Origin: Holdemanella sp.
GTDB taxonomy: Bacteria > Bacillota_I > Bacilli_A > Erysipelotrichales > Erysipelotrichaceae
Length of the DNA stretch: 9,093 nucleotides
Direction: 5' to 3'
Assembly: GCA_021442845.1 (NCBI GenBank)
Contig: JABUSD010000272.1
Span: forward strand, 1-9,093
Shown: positions 1-6,732 of the stretch, piece by piece
How positions within the stretch are numbered: position 1 is the stretch's first letter
Layout of the letters: every line of letters starts with the position of its first letter
Notes under the pieces: model-generated
The model's input: the letters and a program-made list of their open reading frames with translations, nothing else
Database searches by the model: none
What the model was told of the DNA's origin: nothing
Position numbers and translations under genes: made by a program

Positions 1-669
1 CTGTTGTATATATCCACAATCAGCCATTGCCTTCAATACCTGCTTCTGGCGAATCTTAGCCTTATCATAATGATTGGATAGCTGATAATTCGCTGGTGAT
101 TGAGGAATACCGGCTAAGATTGCACATTGTTCTAAGCGAAGCTGACTAGGATGTACATGGAAATAGTTTGTACTTGCCTGATAGATTCCCATATTCAAAT
201 CCCCATAGTTGATGATATTGACATAGACTGCAAAAATTTCACCTTTTGAATAATTCTTTTCCAGATGCATAGCCATAAAAATCTCAGCAAACTTTCGATC
301 TAAATCCGTGTCATATAATTCATATAGATTTTTTGCTGTCTGCTGGGTAATGGTAGAACCACCACTTCGTGCTGGAGTAAACTGGGATAGAATGGCGCGA
401 ATCAGGCTGAAGTAATCTATTCCACTATGCTCAACAAATCGCTTATCTTCGATTGCGACAGTCGCATTGAATAAGTCCTGTGGCAAGTCTTCAAAAGGAA
501 TGAAATCATCGCGATTCTCTACCTGCAGCATCAATTGATCTAAAGGCTTTTTTCTTTGAAGATCCTGATAATACATATACCCTTTGAATGTTAAAAAACC
601 AGCTATGCTAAGAACAAGGACAAGGCCTGTACAAATTGTATATTTTAATATTTTCCCGATTATTTTCAT
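1..669 (-). CDS. GT51 peptidoglycan glycosyltransferase (class A PBP or monofunctional), C-terminus off window
   Basis: My translation from the ATG at 669 runs 223 codons without a stop to position 1, so the gene continues outside the window. Residues 1-9 are basic and residues about 10-28 are hydrophobic: a signal-anchor that places the enzyme outside the membrane. The glycosyltransferase 51 motifs follow in order: EDKRFVEHSG at 74-83 with likely catalytic Glu74, GGSTITQQTAKNLY at 103-116, RKFAE at 125-129 with the second conserved Glu129, KGEIFAVYVNIINYG at 142-156, and LEQCAILAGIPQSPANY at 179-195. The family polymerises lipid II into glycan strands. The visible part ends near the end of the GT51 domain, so whether a transpeptidase domain follows (class A PBP) or the protein stops soon (monofunctional transglycosylase) cannot be decided. 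The upstream ATG at about 685 meets a stop after two codons, which supports the chosen start. The Shine-Dalgarno sequence is weak. The gene lies downstream of yneF, separated from it by a terminator. Confidence 0.93.
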   Translation of the reverse strand, partial: MKIIGKILKYTICTGLVLVLSIAGFLTFKGYMYYQDLQRKKPLDQLMLQVENRDDFIPFEDLPQDLFNATVAIEDKRFVEHSGIDYFSLIRAILSQFTPARSGGSTITQQTAKNLYELYDTDLDRKFAEIFMAMHLEKNYSKGEIFAVYVNIINYGDLNMGIYQASTNYFHVHPSQLRLEQCAILAGIPQSPANYQLSNHYDKAKIRQKQVLKAMADCGYIQQ

Positions 670-695
670 ATTCTCATCTTATCATAAAAAGACAT

Positions 696-720
696 AAAAA
701 AAGCACCTCTCGGTACTTTT
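696..720 (-). terminator. Rho-independent terminator after yneF
   Basis: Read on the minus strand, AAAAGTACC, loop GAGA and GGTGCTTTT form a 9-bp stem (one G-U pair) closed by a GNRA-type tetraloop, followed by a run of seven T. It begins 6 nt after the yneF stop codon. It is the first clear terminator downstream of parE, so it may end both yneF and any transcript coming through parE-parC-eamA. The glycosyltransferase gene starts only 26 nt beyond the T-run. Confidence 0.85.
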
Positions 721-726
721 CATATA

Positions 727-945
727 TTATCGGTTCTGGTTTACTGTCTTCATGATTTGGCGAATCTGCGCTTCTGATGGTTTACGACCCATCTGTAGGA
801 ACATTGCACGAATCATCTTTTCATTGATAGGAGGATTCTCTTTAAGTTCCTTTTCAAATTTTTTCTTTGTCCAGATAAATGTTACTACACCACCAATGAC
901 TGCACCAATAAGAGTATACACAATCGAACTCAATAAACTACCCAT
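727..945 (-). CDS. yneF: YneF family (UPF0154) small membrane protein
   Basis: This is a 72-residue protein with one N-terminal membrane helix (about residues 5-24), then a short basic stretch (WTKKKFEKELKE) and a conserved cytoplasmic tail. ENPPINEKMIRAM at 36-48 and QMGRKPSEAQIRQIM at 51-65 are the signature of the UPF0154/YneF family of Bacillota and Mollicutes. Length and architecture are the usual ones for the family. Its molecular role is not established as far as I know. The start is supported by a GAGG Shine-Dalgarno element about 8 nt upstream. A terminator follows directly. It is the same-strand gene after the EamA transporter, 48 nt away, with a candidate promoter of its own in that gap. 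Confidence 0.93.
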   Translation of the reverse strand: MGSLLSSIVYTLIGAVIGGVVTFIWTKKKFEKELKENPPINEKMIRAMFLQMGRKPSEAQIRQIMKTVNQNR

Positions 946-970
946 AAAATCATCCTCATTTCTATCTAGT

Positions 971-999
971 ATTTTACTATCTTTTCCTTCATATTACAA
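971..999 (-). promoter_or_regulatory. Candidate sigma-A promoter for yneF
   Basis: On the minus strand, TTGTAA (994-999) and TAAAAT (971-976) are separated by 17 bp, matching the TTGACA/TATAAT consensus at 4/6 and 5/6 positions. The -35 overlaps the stop codon of the EamA gene. The 946-993 gap holds no terminator-like hairpin, so yneF could be transcribed from here, by read-through from the parE operon, or both. Confidence 0.4.
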
Positions 1000-1863
1000 C
1001 ATTTCTTTTTTTTGAAATAATGCTTTTCCATTACAAATTAGAATGGATATAAAAATCAAAAGACCACCCAGCCACATGATGGGCGTCTTTCTTTCATGAA
1101 ATAGAATCATTCCAAACAGATTGGCAAACAAGCATTCACATCCAAGAAGCACACAAGCACTGCTGGCATCCGTATATTTTTGCGCAACGGTCTGTAGCTG
1201 GTAAGCTAAGAATGTTGATATGAAAATAATATAGATGCATCCCAGAATGGAATTTGTTGAAATGGCTGCTGGCCATGTTTCAAAGCATATCATAAAAGGA
1301 ATGACAAGAATGGCGGATGTGAACATCTGTATGGTATTGATTCCATCAACACTTCCCTTTTGTACTGCCCATTCTAAGCTTACAATATGAAAGGCAAAGA
1401 ATAAGGCACACAATAAGGAATAGGCATCCCCTTTTGAAATTGTCAAACCATTCTGTAAGGATAGACATCCAATTCCAATAAATGATAAAAAAGAACTTAA
1501 AACAATCCATAGATCTGGTTTACGTTTATAAAGGATAAAACAGATATATGGAACAAGTATTACATTGACGGATGTCAAAAAGGCATTGTTTCCTGTTGAT
1601 GTATATTGTAGCCCTATTGTCTGGAAACTGAAGGCAAGGCATAGAAAGATTCCTGGAATACATCCATAAAGGAAATCATTTCTTGTCAGTTTCTCTTTTT
1701 TTAACTTCATATAGATAAACGCAAGGATTGATGCGAATAGAAAGCGGATAAAGACAATTGTCAGTGGCTGAAATGATGCAAGGGCACTAGCCGTTCCGAT
1801 AAAGCCGCCTCCCCATATGCATGCCACAATTAAACATAGAAAATTTGCCTTTGTCTTTGACAT
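994..1863 (-). CDS. EamA/DMT-superfamily transporter, 10 membrane helices
   Basis: This 289-residue, highly hydrophobic protein has the size and ten-helix pattern of the drug/metabolite transporter superfamily. It is made of two EamA repeats at roughly residues 6-135 and 147-280. The first begins with a CIWGGGFIGTASAL segment at 15-28, and helix 4 carries GNNAFLTSVNVILVPYI at 91-107, both typical of the family. The second has the equivalent SSACVLLGCECLFANLFGMILFHE stretch at 234-257. The tail is short and basic. Substrates of EamA proteins (metabolites, amino acids, nucleotides, drugs) cannot be read from sequence. The start codon lies 2 nt after the parC stop, and its Shine-Dalgarno element (GGGGA, 6 nt spacing) sits in the last parC codons, so translation is probably coupled to parC. 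There is no terminator between them. The protein has no evident functional link to topoisomerase IV. Confidence 0.92.
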   Translation of the reverse strand: MSKTKANFLCLIVACIWGGGFIGTASALASFQPLTIVFIRFLFASILAFIYMKLKKEKLTRNDFLYGCIPGIFLCLAFSFQTIGLQYTSTGNNAFLTSVNVILVPYICFILYKRKPDLWIVLSSFLSFIGIGCLSLQNGLTISKGDAYSLLCALFFAFHIVSLEWAVQKGSVDGINTIQMFTSAILVIPFMICFETWPAAISTNSILGCIYIIFISTFLAYQLQTVAQKYTDASSACVLLGCECLFANLFGMILFHERKTPIMWLGGLLIFISILICNGKALFQKKEML

Positions 1864-1865
1864 AT

Positions 1866-4349
1866 TTAATCCCCGAATAATGTCAGCTGTTCAAATTCCT
1901 CTTCCTTTTTTGTCCAGGATCCTTTCTGGATTGTTTCAATCGGTTCAGGAATTTCAAACGCCTTTAATTTTCCAAAAGGAAGGGAGAATGTTGTATCCGC
2001 ATTCTTTAATGGAATATCCTTTGCGATAAATTTATATGTTTCCTCTTCCATGATTTCAAATGGCGTTTCTAAAGAAACCGGATATATCTTATAAAGTGTA
2101 CTAGGATTTGATTTCACATATTTACAGATGCGATTTCCTTTGGCAGGACGATTGTTAGAAGCGATATCGCTTTCCTTCATACGCTTCATAGCCCCTTTGT
2201 CTGTTAAGACAAGCAGCTGGTTTTCTTTCTTTGAAAAGACTTTCATGTCTGCGACATGATCATCCTTGCCTAGATTCATCGCTTTAACCCCTTTTGCCTT
2301 GCATGCCATCAATGGAATCTGATCAACTCCATATAATGTCGCAAAACCAGTCTCACTCATGACAATGACACGATCATCTTCCTTGTAGGAGATGCTTGCG
2401 CTGATCATTTCATCCATAGAGCCGACTTTCATACAGGCCATCGTCTTTGAATATCGTACGGACTCAAAATCCTTTAGGCTTGTGCGCTTGATGCTTCCAA
2501 AACGGGTTGCCGTGATGATATGGACACTTTCGTCAAATGTGCTCATTAAATAGGCCTGAATGATCTTTTCATTCGATTCCATCTTGACATATGTACTTAA
2601 ATGATTTCCAAGATCTTTCCATTTTGCTTCTTCAATCTGATAGATAGGAACAACCCCATAATTTCCTTTATTGGTAAAGAACAATACATTCTGTAATGTA
2701 CTTGCCTGTCCATAACAGATGATCTTATCGCTATCCTTATGACCAGCCATGGAATCGGATGATGCGTTATAAGAACGCATGGATACTTTCTTAATATATC
2801 CATCATACGTAATTGGAAGCATAACCTGTTCATTGGCAATCATTGCCTTTTGATCAATGACAATTTCTTCTACCTCAGCTTGAATTTCACTTAGACGTGG
2901 GGTATTGAATTCTTCATTGACAAGCTGCAACTCTTTAATGATGACAGATGCCAGTTTTTCCTTATTGGAAATAATCTGTTTTAATTCTTTGATTTCCTTT
3001 GTCAGTCTTTTGAATTCACTCTGTAATTCCTTGACATCGGTATTGGTTAAACGATATAGGCGCATGATGACAATGGCTTCTGCCTGGGCTTCCGTAAATT
3101 CAAAGCGTGCAATCAGATTCTTTTTGGCATCTGCCTTATCCTTTGATTTACGAATGATGCGTACAATTTCATCCATGACGGAAACCGCTTTGATTAAACC
3201 TTCCAGAATATGCGCTCTTGTCTCTTTGGTACGCAGCTCATATTTGCTTCGTCGTAAGACAACATCTTCCCTATGATTAATAAAGGCATCTAACATAGCC
3301 ATCAGTCCCATCTGGCATGGAGCTTTATTGGCAATCGCAATGACATTATAGTTATAGGAAATCTGTAAATCCGTATTTTTATATAAATAGTTTAGAATCT
3401 GTTCATGTGGGCTATCCTTTTTCACATCAATAACGATGCGAAGCCCTGTTCGGTCGCTTTCATCACGAACATCAAGCATGCCATCAATTTTCTTGTTTAG
3501 ACGGATTTCATCCATTCGCTTTACAAGCTGGGATTTGATGACTTCATAAGGAATTTCATATATCACAATCTGCTTGATTGTTTTTGTTTCTTCAATGCGT
3601 ACTTTTGATCGTACAATGACTTTTCCTTTTCCTGTTTCAAAGGCTTGTACAATCCCCTGTTTTCCCATGACAATACCACCTGTTGGGAAATCAGGTCCTT
3701 TGATGAAATTCATGATTTCCTGAAGCGTACAATCGGGATTCTGAATCTTATAGATGCATGCCTGTACCACTTCATTCAGGTTGTGGGGAGGAATATTGGT
3801 TGCATATCCAGCAGCAATACCAGTAATTCCATTGACAAGTAAATTGGGATATCTTGCCGGAAGTACGGTTGGTTCCATCTTTTCATCCGAAAAGTTAGGG
3901 GCCCATTCAATGGTTTCCTTTTCAATGTCCTCCAATAGATAATTTGAAATTTTGGCAAGTCTAGCCTCTGTATAACGCATGGCAGCAGCAGGATCATCAT
4001 CGATGGATCCGTTATTTCCCTGCATATCGATCAATGGCGTTGTGATTTTCCATGGCTGGGATAGACGAACCATGGCATCATAAACCGATGTATCCCCATG
4101 AGGGTGGTAATTACCAATGACATTTCCGACTGTCTTTGCGGATTTGTGATATGGTTTATTGTATGTATTTCCATCTTCATACATCGCATATAGGATACGT
4201 CTTTGTACCGGCTTCAAGCCATCGCGGGCATCCGGTAAAGCACGGTTCTGGATGATATATTTTGAATATCGGGCAAAACGGTCCGCCATGATTTCCTCTA
4301 AGGAATTATAGGTGACTTTTTCTTTGATGTCTTCCGTTTTCTTTGTCAT
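1866..4349 (-). CDS. parC: DNA topoisomerase IV subunit A
   Basis: This 827-residue subunit breaks and rejoins DNA in the ParC2ParE2 enzyme that decatenates daughter chromosomes and relaxes supercoils. The catalytic domain starts with SLEEIMADRFARYSKYIIQNRALPDARDGLKPVQRR (16-51). The helix-turn-helix carries HPHGDTSVYDAMVRLSQ (82-98), and the DNA-linking tyrosine is Tyr126 in AMRYTEARL. A coiled tower region with many K/E residues follows at about 375-490. A C-terminal beta-pinwheel domain begins near 505. The pinwheel lacks the QRRGGKG GyrA-box, and a TNKGNYGVVPIYQIEEAKWKDLGNH segment matches ParC type, so ParC is favoured over GyrA; the ParE-like neighbour agrees. In the quinolone-resistance region the usual ParC Ser is Thr87, and the acidic position is Asp91. 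The start overlaps the parE stop (ATGA) and has a perfect AGGAGGT 9 nt upstream. Confidence 0.97.
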   Translation of the reverse strand: MTKKTEDIKEKVTYNSLEEIMADRFARYSKYIIQNRALPDARDGLKPVQRRILYAMYEDGNTYNKPYHKSAKTVGNVIGNYHPHGDTSVYDAMVRLSQPWKITTPLIDMQGNNGSIDDDPAAAMRYTEARLAKISNYLLEDIEKETIEWAPNFSDEKMEPTVLPARYPNLLVNGITGIAAGYATNIPPHNLNEVVQACIYKIQNPDCTLQEIMNFIKGPDFPTGGIVMGKQGIVQAFETGKGKVIVRSKVRIEETKTIKQIVIYEIPYEVIKSQLVKRMDEIRLNKKIDGMLDVRDESDRTGLRIVIDVKKDSPHEQILNYLYKNTDLQISYNYNVIAIANKAPCQMGLMAMLDAFINHREDVVLRRSKYELRTKETRAHILEGLIKAVSVMDEIVRIIRKSKDKADAKKNLIARFEFTEAQAEAIVIMRLYRLTNTDVKELQSEFKRLTKEIKELKQIISNKEKLASVIIKELQLVNEEFNTPRLSEIQAEVEEIVIDQKAMIANEQVMLPITYDGYIKKVSMRSYNASSDSMAGHKDSDKIICYGQASTLQNVLFFTNKGNYGVVPIYQIEEAKWKDLGNHLSTYVKMESNEKIIQAYLMSTFDESVHIITATRFGSIKRTSLKDFESVRYSKTMACMKVGSMDEMISASISYKEDDRVIVMSETGFATLYGVDQIPLMACKAKGVKAMNLGKDDHVADMKVFSKKENQLLVLTDKGAMKRMKESDIASNNRPAKGNRICKYVKSNPSTLYKIYPVSLETPFEIMEEETYKFIAKDIPLKNADTTFSLPFGKLKAFEIPEPIETIQKGSWTKKEEEFEQLTLFGD

Positions 4350-6274
4350 CTAGAAAGCACCTCCTTTGCGTAGCTATCCTCTAATGTGAACTCTACATTC
4401 TCTTCAATCCAGTTACGGCGAAGCTCTGCCTTGTCCCCCATCAGTTCACTGACACGCTTTTCGGCCATATGGGCATTTTCAATGCCTACACACAGAAGGG
4501 TACGTGTTTCCGGATTCATTGTTGTTTCCCATAGCTGGGAAGCATTCATTTCACCAAGACCTTTGTAGCGGGTAATGGTATATCCATTCTTTAATTCCTG
4601 TTTCTTTACTTCCAGTTCTTCATCGGTATATAGATAATATTCATTCTTTCCTTTGGCAATGCGATACAATGGTGGAAGCGCAATATATAACATATTAGAC
4701 TCAATCAATGGACGCATATGACGATAGAAGAATGTCAATAACAGATTCTGAATATGTGCACCATCATCATCGGCATCGGTCATGATGATGACTTTATAAT
4801 AGTTGGAATCCTCGGGTGAGAAATTCGATCCAACCCCTGCGCCAAGAGCATGAATAATCGTATTCAATTCGTCATTCTTTTCAATGGCTTCATTGGTTGC
4901 CTTTTCCGTATTCAACACCTTCCCACGTAAAGGAAGAATCGCCTGATATCGGGAATCTCTTCCCTGTTTGGCAGAGCCACCAGCAGAATCCCCTTCGACA
5001 AGATATAGTTCTTTTCGTCTTGCATCCTTGCTTTGGGCACTAGCCAGTTTTCCGGATAGGACTCTTTCACTTTTCTGTTTTCCTTTTCCCTTGCGCGCTT
5101 CATCTCTTGCCTTACGGGCTGCATTACGCGCATTGGCAGCCTTGATAATCTTTCGTGTAAGGATATTGGCAACCTCTTTATTTTCTTCCAAAAAATAGCG
5201 AAGATGTTCCCCAGCAATCTGTTCGGTTGCCATCTTGGCTTCTGGTGTTCCTAACTTTTCCTTTGTCTGCCCTTCAAACTGCAATAGGTGTTCGGGAATG
5301 GTAAGATTGATGACTAGCGTCAATCCTTCACGTACATCGTTTCCTTCAAAGCCTTTATCCTTTTCCTTTAATAATCCTGCTTTTCTAGCATATTCATTGA
5401 ATGCCTTTGTGAATGCCAGTTTTGCCCCTGTTTCATGGCTTCCCCCATCTCGAGTTCGTACCATATTGGCAAATGAAAACACATTTTCCTGATAATCATC
5501 GGTATATTGGAAACATCCTTTGACTTTAATCTGGTTATATTCCCCTTCAAAGCTGATCGCATTGCACATCGGATGATGATCCTGGTTGATTTCTTCCACA
5601 TAGGCTTTTAACCCATCCTCATACTGAAAGATGGATTCTCTTTTTTCCTTGCGCAAATCAGTAACAATCATCTTTAACCCTTTTAATAAAAAGGCACTTT
5701 CCTGGGCTCTTTCACAGATTTTTGTATAAGAGAATACTGTTGTCTTGAAAACCTTTGGATCTGGTTTGAATGTGACAATCGATCCCGTACGACTGGTTTT
5801 TCCTTCTTTTTTCAGTTTTCCAATCTTCTTTCCGCCATCTTCAAAGGTCATGGACCAGACTTCCTTGCCATCATGTACCATAACCTTGCACCATGTACAT
5901 AAGGCATTTACTACACTAGCTCCTACACCATGCAGACCACCTGCACTGGCATATCCTCCCTGGCTTGTAAACTTTCCACCTGCATGCAGTACGGTAAAGA
6001 TAACTTCTAACGTACTGACTCCTGACTTATGCATACCAACAGGCATTCCTCGCCCATGGTCCTCCACTGTAATGGAATGATCTGGATTTAAAGTAATATG
6101 GATTTCATTTCCATATCCATTTAAAGCTTCATCTATGGCATTATCAACAATTTCCCATACCAGATGGTGAAGTCCCCGTGTATCTGTTGAACCTATATAC
6201 ATCCCGGGTCTTTTGCGAACCGCATCCAGTCCTTCTAAAATGACAATACTGTTTTCATCATAATTTGTTGGCAT
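4346..6274 (-). CDS. parE: DNA topoisomerase IV subunit B (ATPase)
   Basis: This 642-residue subunit supplies ATP hydrolysis for strand passage by topoisomerase IV. The GHKL ATPase domain shows RKRPGMYIGST (20-30), Glu41 and Asn45 in WEIVDNAIDEAL, Asp72 with GRGMP (74-78), and GGLHGVG (112-118). The transducer domain carries QTKEKLG with the ATP-sensing Lys338. The TOPRIM domain has EGDSAGGSAKQGRD with Glu427 and the metal-binding TDADDDGAH with Asp500, Asp502 and Asp504. The C-terminal part has ITRYKGLGEMN, which packs on ParC. PLRGKVLNTEKA, NYYKVIIMTDAD and HIQNLLLTFFYRHMRPLIE read as ParE and not GyrB, and the compact length lacks the Gram-negative GyrB insertion. It is the first gene of the operon, starting 19 nt after the likely transcription start, with an AAGGA ribosome site. 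It is divergent from the small regulator at 6489. Confidence 0.97.
   Translation of the reverse strand: MPTNYDENSIVILEGLDAVRKRPGMYIGSTDTRGLHHLVWEIVDNAIDEALNGYGNEIHITLNPDHSITVEDHGRGMPVGMHKSGVSTLEVIFTVLHAGGKFTSQGGYASAGGLHGVGASVVNALCTWCKVMVHDGKEVWSMTFEDGGKKIGKLKKEGKTSRTGSIVTFKPDPKVFKTTVFSYTKICERAQESAFLLKGLKMIVTDLRKEKRESIFQYEDGLKAYVEEINQDHHPMCNAISFEGEYNQIKVKGCFQYTDDYQENVFSFANMVRTRDGGSHETGAKLAFTKAFNEYARKAGLLKEKDKGFEGNDVREGLTLVINLTIPEHLLQFEGQTKEKLGTPEAKMATEQIAGEHLRYFLEENKEVANILTRKIIKAANARNAARKARDEARKGKGKQKSERVLSGKLASAQSKDARRKELYLVEGDSAGGSAKQGRDSRYQAILPLRGKVLNTEKATNEAIEKNDELNTIIHALGAGVGSNFSPEDSNYYKVIIMTDADDDGAHIQNLLLTFFYRHMRPLIESNMLYIALPPLYRIAKGKNEYYLYTDEELEVKKQELKNGYTITRYKGLGEMNASQLWETTMNPETRTLLCVGIENAHMAEKRVSELMGDKAELRRNWIEENVEFTLEDSYAKEVLSR
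4359..4365 (-). promoter_or_regulatory. Consensus Shine-Dalgarno of parC embedded in parE
   Basis: AGGAGGT lies 9 nt before the parC ATG and is read in the parE frame as part of the near-C-terminal Lys-Glu-Val codons. Together with the ATGA stop/start overlap at 4346-4349, it fixes the parC start and points to coupled translation that would keep ParC and ParE in equal amounts. Confidence 0.85.
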
Positions 6275-6299
6275 ACAACCATCCTTTCATAGCCTTACA

Positions 6300-6328
6300 A
6301 TTATATCAAATCCCTTATTTAAACTCAA
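6300..6328 (-). promoter_or_regulatory. parE operon promoter
   Basis: On the minus strand, TTGAGT (6323-6328) and a perfect TATAAT (6300-6305) are separated by exactly 17 bp. Transcription would start near 6293, giving a leader of only about 19 nt before the parE ATG, which leaves no room for a riboswitch or attenuator. The two palindromes at 6338-6375 lie just upstream of the -35. Confidence 0.75.
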
Positions 6329-6337
6329 AATAATTGA

Positions 6338-6357
6338 ATTTATTTGGGAAAATAAAT
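6338..6357. repeat. AT-rich palindrome upstream of parE promoter
   Basis: ATTTATTT and AAATAAAT form perfect 8-bp inverted arms around a GGGA spacer. It overlaps by four bases the next palindrome (6354-6375). The arms are wholly A/T, so chance is a serious alternative. It has no T-run of terminator type. Its position 10 bp upstream of the parE -35 fits an operator or an AT-rich upstream element. Confidence 0.45.
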
Positions 6358-6375
6358 GTTACCAAAGTAACATTT
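6354..6375. promoter_or_regulatory. Candidate operator: perfect 9-bp palindrome in the divergent control region
   Basis: AAATGTTAC, spacer CAAA and GTAACATTT form a perfect inverted repeat 22 bp long. The core TGTTAC-N4-GTAACA has the size and symmetry of a binding site for a dimeric repressor. It lies 26 bp upstream of the parE -35 and about 80 bp upstream of the small regulator's -10. It does not match an operator that I can name. No T-run follows it on either strand that would make it a terminator for a known gene. Confidence 0.6.
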
Positions 6376-6396
6376 TTATGGATGCGTATTTTATGT

Positions 6397-6440
6397 CTTT
6401 CTTGGAATATATTTAGACTTTCTTGGACTAATTTCAAGAA
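6397..6440. repeat. TTCTTGGA direct repeats plus inverted half-site (candidate regulator operator)
   Basis: CTTTCTTGGA occurs at 6397-6406 and again at 6418-6427, exactly 21 bp apart, which is two helical turns and puts both on the same DNA face. The second copy also forms an inverted repeat with CAAGAA at 6435-6440 (TTCTTG, 9-nt spacer, CAAGAA). The CAAGAA half-site occupies the -35 slot of the promoter for the Cro/CI-type gene. This arrangement suits autoregulation by that protein, which is inference. Confidence 0.55.
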
Positions 6441-6457
6441 TTTTATATTTCATACTT

Positions 6458-6463
6458 TATAAT
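6458..6463 (+). promoter_or_regulatory. -10 box of the Cro/CI-type regulator gene
   Basis: A perfect TATAAT lies 25 nt before the start codon, followed by an AGGAGAAGG ribosome site at 6475-6483. At the expected spacing (6435-6440) the sequence is CAAGAA, which does not resemble TTGACA, and there is no extended -10 TG. The promoter is therefore weak or activator-dependent as read by eye. Confidence 0.5.
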
Positions 6464-6488
6464 AACTATAAATTAGGAGAAGGATATT

Positions 6489-6701
6489 ATGAAATTAAAA
6501 AGAATACGCGATTTAAGGGAAGACAACGATTTGACACAAGCCGATATCGCCAAATACTTAAATGTAACTCAAAGAACGTATTCACGATATGAAAACGATG
6601 ATCGTTCGATTCCACTTGAACAATTGATCAAACTTGCTGATTACTACAATACAAGCGTTGATTACCTTTTAGGTAGAACGGATAAAAAAGAGCCTTACTA
6701 A
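6489..6701 (+). CDS. Small Cro/CI (XRE) family helix-turn-helix regulator
   Basis: This 70-residue protein is almost entirely a single HTH_3 DNA-binding domain. RIRDLREDNDLTQADIAKYLNVTQRTYSRYENDDRSIPLEQLIKLADYYNTSVDYLLGRTD covers residues 5-64, with the helix-turn-helix at about 16-35 (TQADIAKYL, turn, TQRTYSRYE) and the family-typical closing SVDYLLGRTD. There is no sensor, dimerisation or peptidase domain beyond it, as in small phage-type and chromosomal repressors. It is the only plus-strand gene in the window, divergent from parE across a 214-bp region holding repeats that could be its operators, and it has its own terminator. No toxin or phage gene is adjacent, so an antitoxin or prophage role is not supported. 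Its target genes are unknown; autoregulation is likely by family habit. Confidence 0.92.
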   Translation: MKLKRIRDLREDNDLTQADIAKYLNVTQRTYSRYENDDRSIPLEQLIKLADYYNTSVDYLLGRTDKKEPY

Positions 6702-6725
6702 AGACATAGAAATATGTCTTTTTTT
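6700..6725 (+). terminator. Rho-independent terminator of the Cro/CI-type gene
   Basis: AAAGACATA, loop GAAA and TATGTCTTT form a perfect 9-bp stem with a GNRA tetraloop, followed by further T to 6725. The left arm begins inside the TAA stop codon (6699-6701). On the opposite strand only a short T-run follows, so it is mainly one-directional. Confidence 0.88.
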
Positions 6726-6732
6726 CATATAT

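Noticed and set aside
10..18. ATATCCACA, one mismatch from a DnaA box
   Set aside because: A single near-match inside the glycosyltransferase coding region, with no cluster or AT-rich unwinding element. Not an origin.
875..885. ATAAATGTTAC, an 11-base match to the left arm of the 6354-6375 palindrome
   Set aside because: It lies within the yneF coding sequence without an inverted partner; most likely chance in AT-rich DNA.
752..1015. Plus-strand frame antisense to yneF
   Set aside because: It covers a recognised family gene on the other strand and crosses its promoter region; no independent evidence.
2905..3276. 123-residue plus-strand frame antisense to parC
   Set aside because: It is opposite well-conserved parC coding sequence, Ser/Leu-rich as expected for a complement shadow, with no supporting start signals.
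4912..5217. 101-residue minus-strand frame rich in Lys/Arg inside parE
   Set aside because: It lies fully within parE in another frame; the basic character comes from the Arg/Lys-rich linker region of ParE.
6489..6701. Possible antitoxin or prophage repressor
   Set aside because: No toxin, integrase or other phage gene is adjacent; the neighbours are core housekeeping genes and a terminator follows directly.
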